From the NCBI RefSeq assembly GCF_034347405.1, contig NZ_CP133778.1, forward strand, positions 3,782,001 to 3,846,000: a stretch of DNA of 64,000 nucleotides, read 5' to 3'. The position numbers were made by a program, and so were the translations under genes. Numbering within the stretch: the first letter of the stretch is position 1; each line of letters begins with the position of its first letter. The DNA comes from Pseudomonas sp. CCC3.1 (GTDB taxonomy: Bacteria; Pseudomonadota; Gammaproteobacteria; Pseudomonadales; Pseudomonadaceae). Positions 62,224 to 64,000 of the stretch are shown in pieces. The notes below the pieces were generated by a model, which saw nothing but the letters and a program-made list of their open reading frames with translations, was not told the DNA's origin and ran no database searches.

Positions 62224-62461
62224 GGTCCAGGATCATGCGGACCATGCGCTGCAGCTCCGGGTCTTCAGACTCGGCACGCTCCATGAACCAGCCGAACATG
62301 TCCTGGTCTTCACACTCAAGCAGCTTGCGATAGCACTCGCGATCAACGTCATTAAGGTGGGGGTAAACCTCCTTGACGAACGGTACCAGCAGTACGTCCA
62401 GCTCAAGCATGCCGCGGCGGCTGTGCCAGTAGAGACGATTGAGTTCAACATCTTCGACCAT
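62207..62461 (-). CDS. sdhE: FAD assembly factor SdhE (YgfY/CptB)
   Basis: 84 residues with the signature RRGMLELDVLLVPFVKE (RGxxE motif, about residues 15-31) needed for flavinylation of SdhA and FrdA. FGWFMERAESEDPELQRMV is also typical. It attaches FAD covalently to succinate dehydrogenase. Overlaps ygfX, so the pair is coupled. AGGAGC lies upstream of the ATG. Confidence 0.93.
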   Translation of the reverse strand: MVEDVELNRLYWHSRRGMLELDVLLVPFVKEVYPHLNDVDRECYRKLLECEDQDMFGWFMERAESEDPELQRMVRMILDRVQPK

Positions 62462-62610
62462 GGAACGCTCCTCAAATAGAGCGCAAGTATACAGGCCGAT
62501 CCGTCATAGAACAGTCGGCTTTGGTCGCTGTGTGTTGATCCTTTACGAACTACCCATTTACAGGTCTCCCCTCTATGATGTGCCCCAGACTTTATAACGT
62601 GCGATGACTC

Positions 62611-63555
62611 ATGGCCGACTCCGCTTTTTTCTGCACCCTGTCTCACGAAGGCGTTCTCGCTGTTATCGGCAACGACGCCAGCAAGTTCTTGCAGGGGCAA
62701 TTAACCTGCAACCTCAACTATTTGAGCGACACGCGCTCAAGCCTGGGTGCGCGCTGCACGCAAAAAGGCCGGATGCAGTCCAGCTTCCGTATCGTCCTCG
62801 AACCTCAGGGCTGTTTTCTGGCCATGGCGCGCGAACTGGTTGAGCCGCAACTGACCGACCTGAAAAAATACGCCGTGTTCTCCAAGTCCAAACTGACTGA
62901 TGACAGCGCCAACTGGGTGCGCTTTGGCCTGAACCAGGCCGACGTGGTACTGGAAAGTCTGGACATCCATCTGCCAGCCGACACCGACAGCGTGGCACGT
63001 GCCAATGGCCTTATCGCCATTCGCGTCTCTGAAGGTCGTGCCGAGTTGTGGGCCCCGGTTGAACAAACCGACGCCCTGCGCCAGCACTTGCAAGCGCAAC
63101 TGGTTGAAGCCGATCTCAATCAGTGGATGCTTGGCCAGATACGCGCCGGTATCGGCCAGGTCATGCCCCAGACTCGCGAGTTGTTCATCCCGCAAATGCT
63201 CAACCTGCAAGCCGTGGGCGGTGTCAGCTTCAAAAAAGGCTGCTACACCGGGCAAGAAATCGTTGCACGCATGCAATACCTCGGCAAACTCAAACGCCGT
63301 CTCTACCGTCTGTCGCTTGGGGCGAGTCACGCTGTGCCAGAACCCGGAACGCCGCTGTTTTCACCCACTCACAACAGCTCCGTGGGCGAAGTTGTCATTG
63401 CCGCTCAAGCGCAAGACAGCATTGAGTTGCTGGCCGTATTAACCACTGAAGCGGCCGAAGCGGGAGACATTCATGTGGGTGATGTGCAAGGTCCTGAGCT
63501 TTCGCTGCTTGATCTGCCTTATCAGCTAGACCGTGATCGTGAGATCCAGCGCTAA
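62611..63555 (+). CDS. ygfZ: tRNA-modifying protein YgfZ (folate-binding)
   Basis: 314 residues, GcvT-like fold. The family motif KKGCYTGQEIVARMQYLGKL (about 209-228, K-G-C-Y-x-G-Q-E) is intact. The N-terminal GNDASKFLQGQLTCNLNYLS fits as well. It supports iron-sulfur enzymes such as MiaB through tetrahydrofolate. It is divergent from sdhE, as is usual in Pseudomonas. An HDOD gene follows 21 bp later. Confidence 0.93.
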   Translation: MADSAFFCTLSHEGVLAVIGNDASKFLQGQLTCNLNYLSDTRSSLGARCTQKGRMQSSFRIVLEPQGCFLAMARELVEPQLTDLKKYAVFSKSKLTDDSANWVRFGLNQADVVLESLDIHLPADTDSVARANGLIAIRVSEGRAELWAPVEQTDALRQHLQAQLVEADLNQWMLGQIRAGIGQVMPQTRELFIPQMLNLQAVGGVSFKKGCYTGQEIVARMQYLGKLKRRLYRLSLGASHAVPEPGTPLFSPTHNSSVGEVVIAAQAQDSIELLAVLTTEAAEAGDIHVGDVQGPELSLLDLPYQLDRDREIQR

Positions 63556-63576
63556 TTGCCACCCTAGAGAACAGAA

Positions 63577-64000
63577 ATGAGCATGCTGGCGCACAAAGTC
63601 CAAGTGGACTTGGTAAAGGCCATCGATCGAGATGACCTGGTTTTGCCCACGCTACCGGAAGTGGCGTTAAACATCCGCAAGGCAGCAGAAAACCCTGAAA
63701 TCAGCGTCAGTAATCTGAGTAAAGTCATCGCTCGCGATACGGCGCTGGCAGCACGACTGATCAAAGTCGTTAACAGCCCGCTGCTGCGCGCGCTCTATGA
63801 AGTCACCGACTTGCACACGGCCATTACCCGGCTGGGCGTCAATTACAGCAGTAATCTGGCAATTGGCCTGGTCATGGAACAGATTTTCCATGCCCGCTCG
63901 GAAGTCGTCGAAAAAAAATGCGTGATGTCTGGCGCCAAAGCCTGGAAGTGGCCGGTATTTGCTACACCTTGTGCCGCCGATACACCTCGCTCAAACCCGA
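63577..64000 (+). pseudogene. HDOD-domain protein, cut by window edge, with apparent frameshift
   Basis: ATG 63577 opens a frame whose first 114 codons match HDOD proteins (LPTLPEVALNIRKAAENPEI, LSKVIARDTALAARLIKVVN, LGVNYSSNLAIGLVMEQIF). At 63911-63918 an A8 tract is reached. The zero frame then reads CVMSGAKAWK, unlike the family, whereas the -1 frame reads MRDVWRQSLEVAGICYTLCR, as expected for HDOD proteins. So one A is missing, or the ribosome or polymerase slips on A8. No stop occurs in either frame before the window ends. HDOD proteins act in signalling and regulation; the role here is unknown. Confidence 0.8.

Overview
The window is chromosomal DNA of a Pseudomonas, most likely from the fluorescens lineage in the broad sense. 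This is inferred from the genus-typical clusters (hexR/zwf/pgl/eda, edd/glk/gltRS, gtsABCD/oprB, arcDABC, algU-mucA-mucB-mucD, fadD1/fadD2/phaJ) and from about ten copies of one REP/REPIN palindrome. No prophage, insertion sequence, CRISPR array, tRNA or rRNA gene was seen. Nearly all of the DNA is coding and looks like core metabolism.

Layout. (1) 1-2.1 kb: gluconate uptake and phosphorylation (gntP fragment, gntK) and the repressor gntR, with three copies of one 12-bp palindrome. (2) 2.2-7.3 kb: a small unknown protein, a soluble double-PAS chemoreceptor-like protein, GNAT acetyltransferase, peptide deformylase, a YihY membrane protein, CsbD and a conserved hypothetical. (3) 7.3-12.8 kb: tandem acyl-CoA ligases, an alpha/beta hydrolase and a PhaJ-type enoyl-CoA hydratase, linking fatty acid activation, beta-oxidation and possibly PHA precursor supply. 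(4) 13-15.1 kb: DUF2383, DUF3820 and a class V aminotransferase. (5) 15.3-33.8 kb: the Entner-Doudoroff/glucose regulon: eda-pgl-zwf opposite hexR, mutarotase, oprB, the gtsABCD glucose ABC transporter, an orphan AP2-domain protein, gltS-gltR, glk-edd, and divergent gap-mgsA. HexR-type sites and Crc/Hfq-type CA motifs recur across this block.

(6) 33.9-39.4 kb: a Fur-box-preceded ECF sigma/anti-sigma/heme receptor set followed by heme oxygenase and a DUF454 membrane protein, forming a heme sensing, uptake and iron release cluster. (7) 39.5-46.2 kb: two divergent ArcD-like antiporters, then arcA, arcB and arcC with an Anr-like box (arginine deiminase pathway). (8) 46.3-54.5 kb: DUF5064, the sigma-54 activator gcsR, and a gcvH-gcvP-sdaA-gcvT operon for glycine and serine catabolism. 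It has a clear sigma-54 promoter and two 18-bp activator palindromes, but no glyA. (9) 54.9-55.7 kb: cold-shock protein and RDD protein. (10) 55.9-59.7 kb: algU-mucA-mucB-mucD envelope-stress operon without mucC, with an AlgU-type promoter. (11) 60.2-64 kb: nadB, ygfX-sdhE, ygfZ and an HDOD gene cut by the window edge, which carries an apparent -1 frameshift at an A8 tract.

No wholly new multi-gene system is evident. The observations that go beyond routine annotation are the HDOD frameshift at an A8 tract, the tandem-AP2 orphan overlapping gltS, the split terminator carrying a REP in its loop, the REPIN that supplies a stop codon, the glyA-less gcv operon, the overlap of HexR and CA motifs at gap, and the duplicated divergent ArcD.
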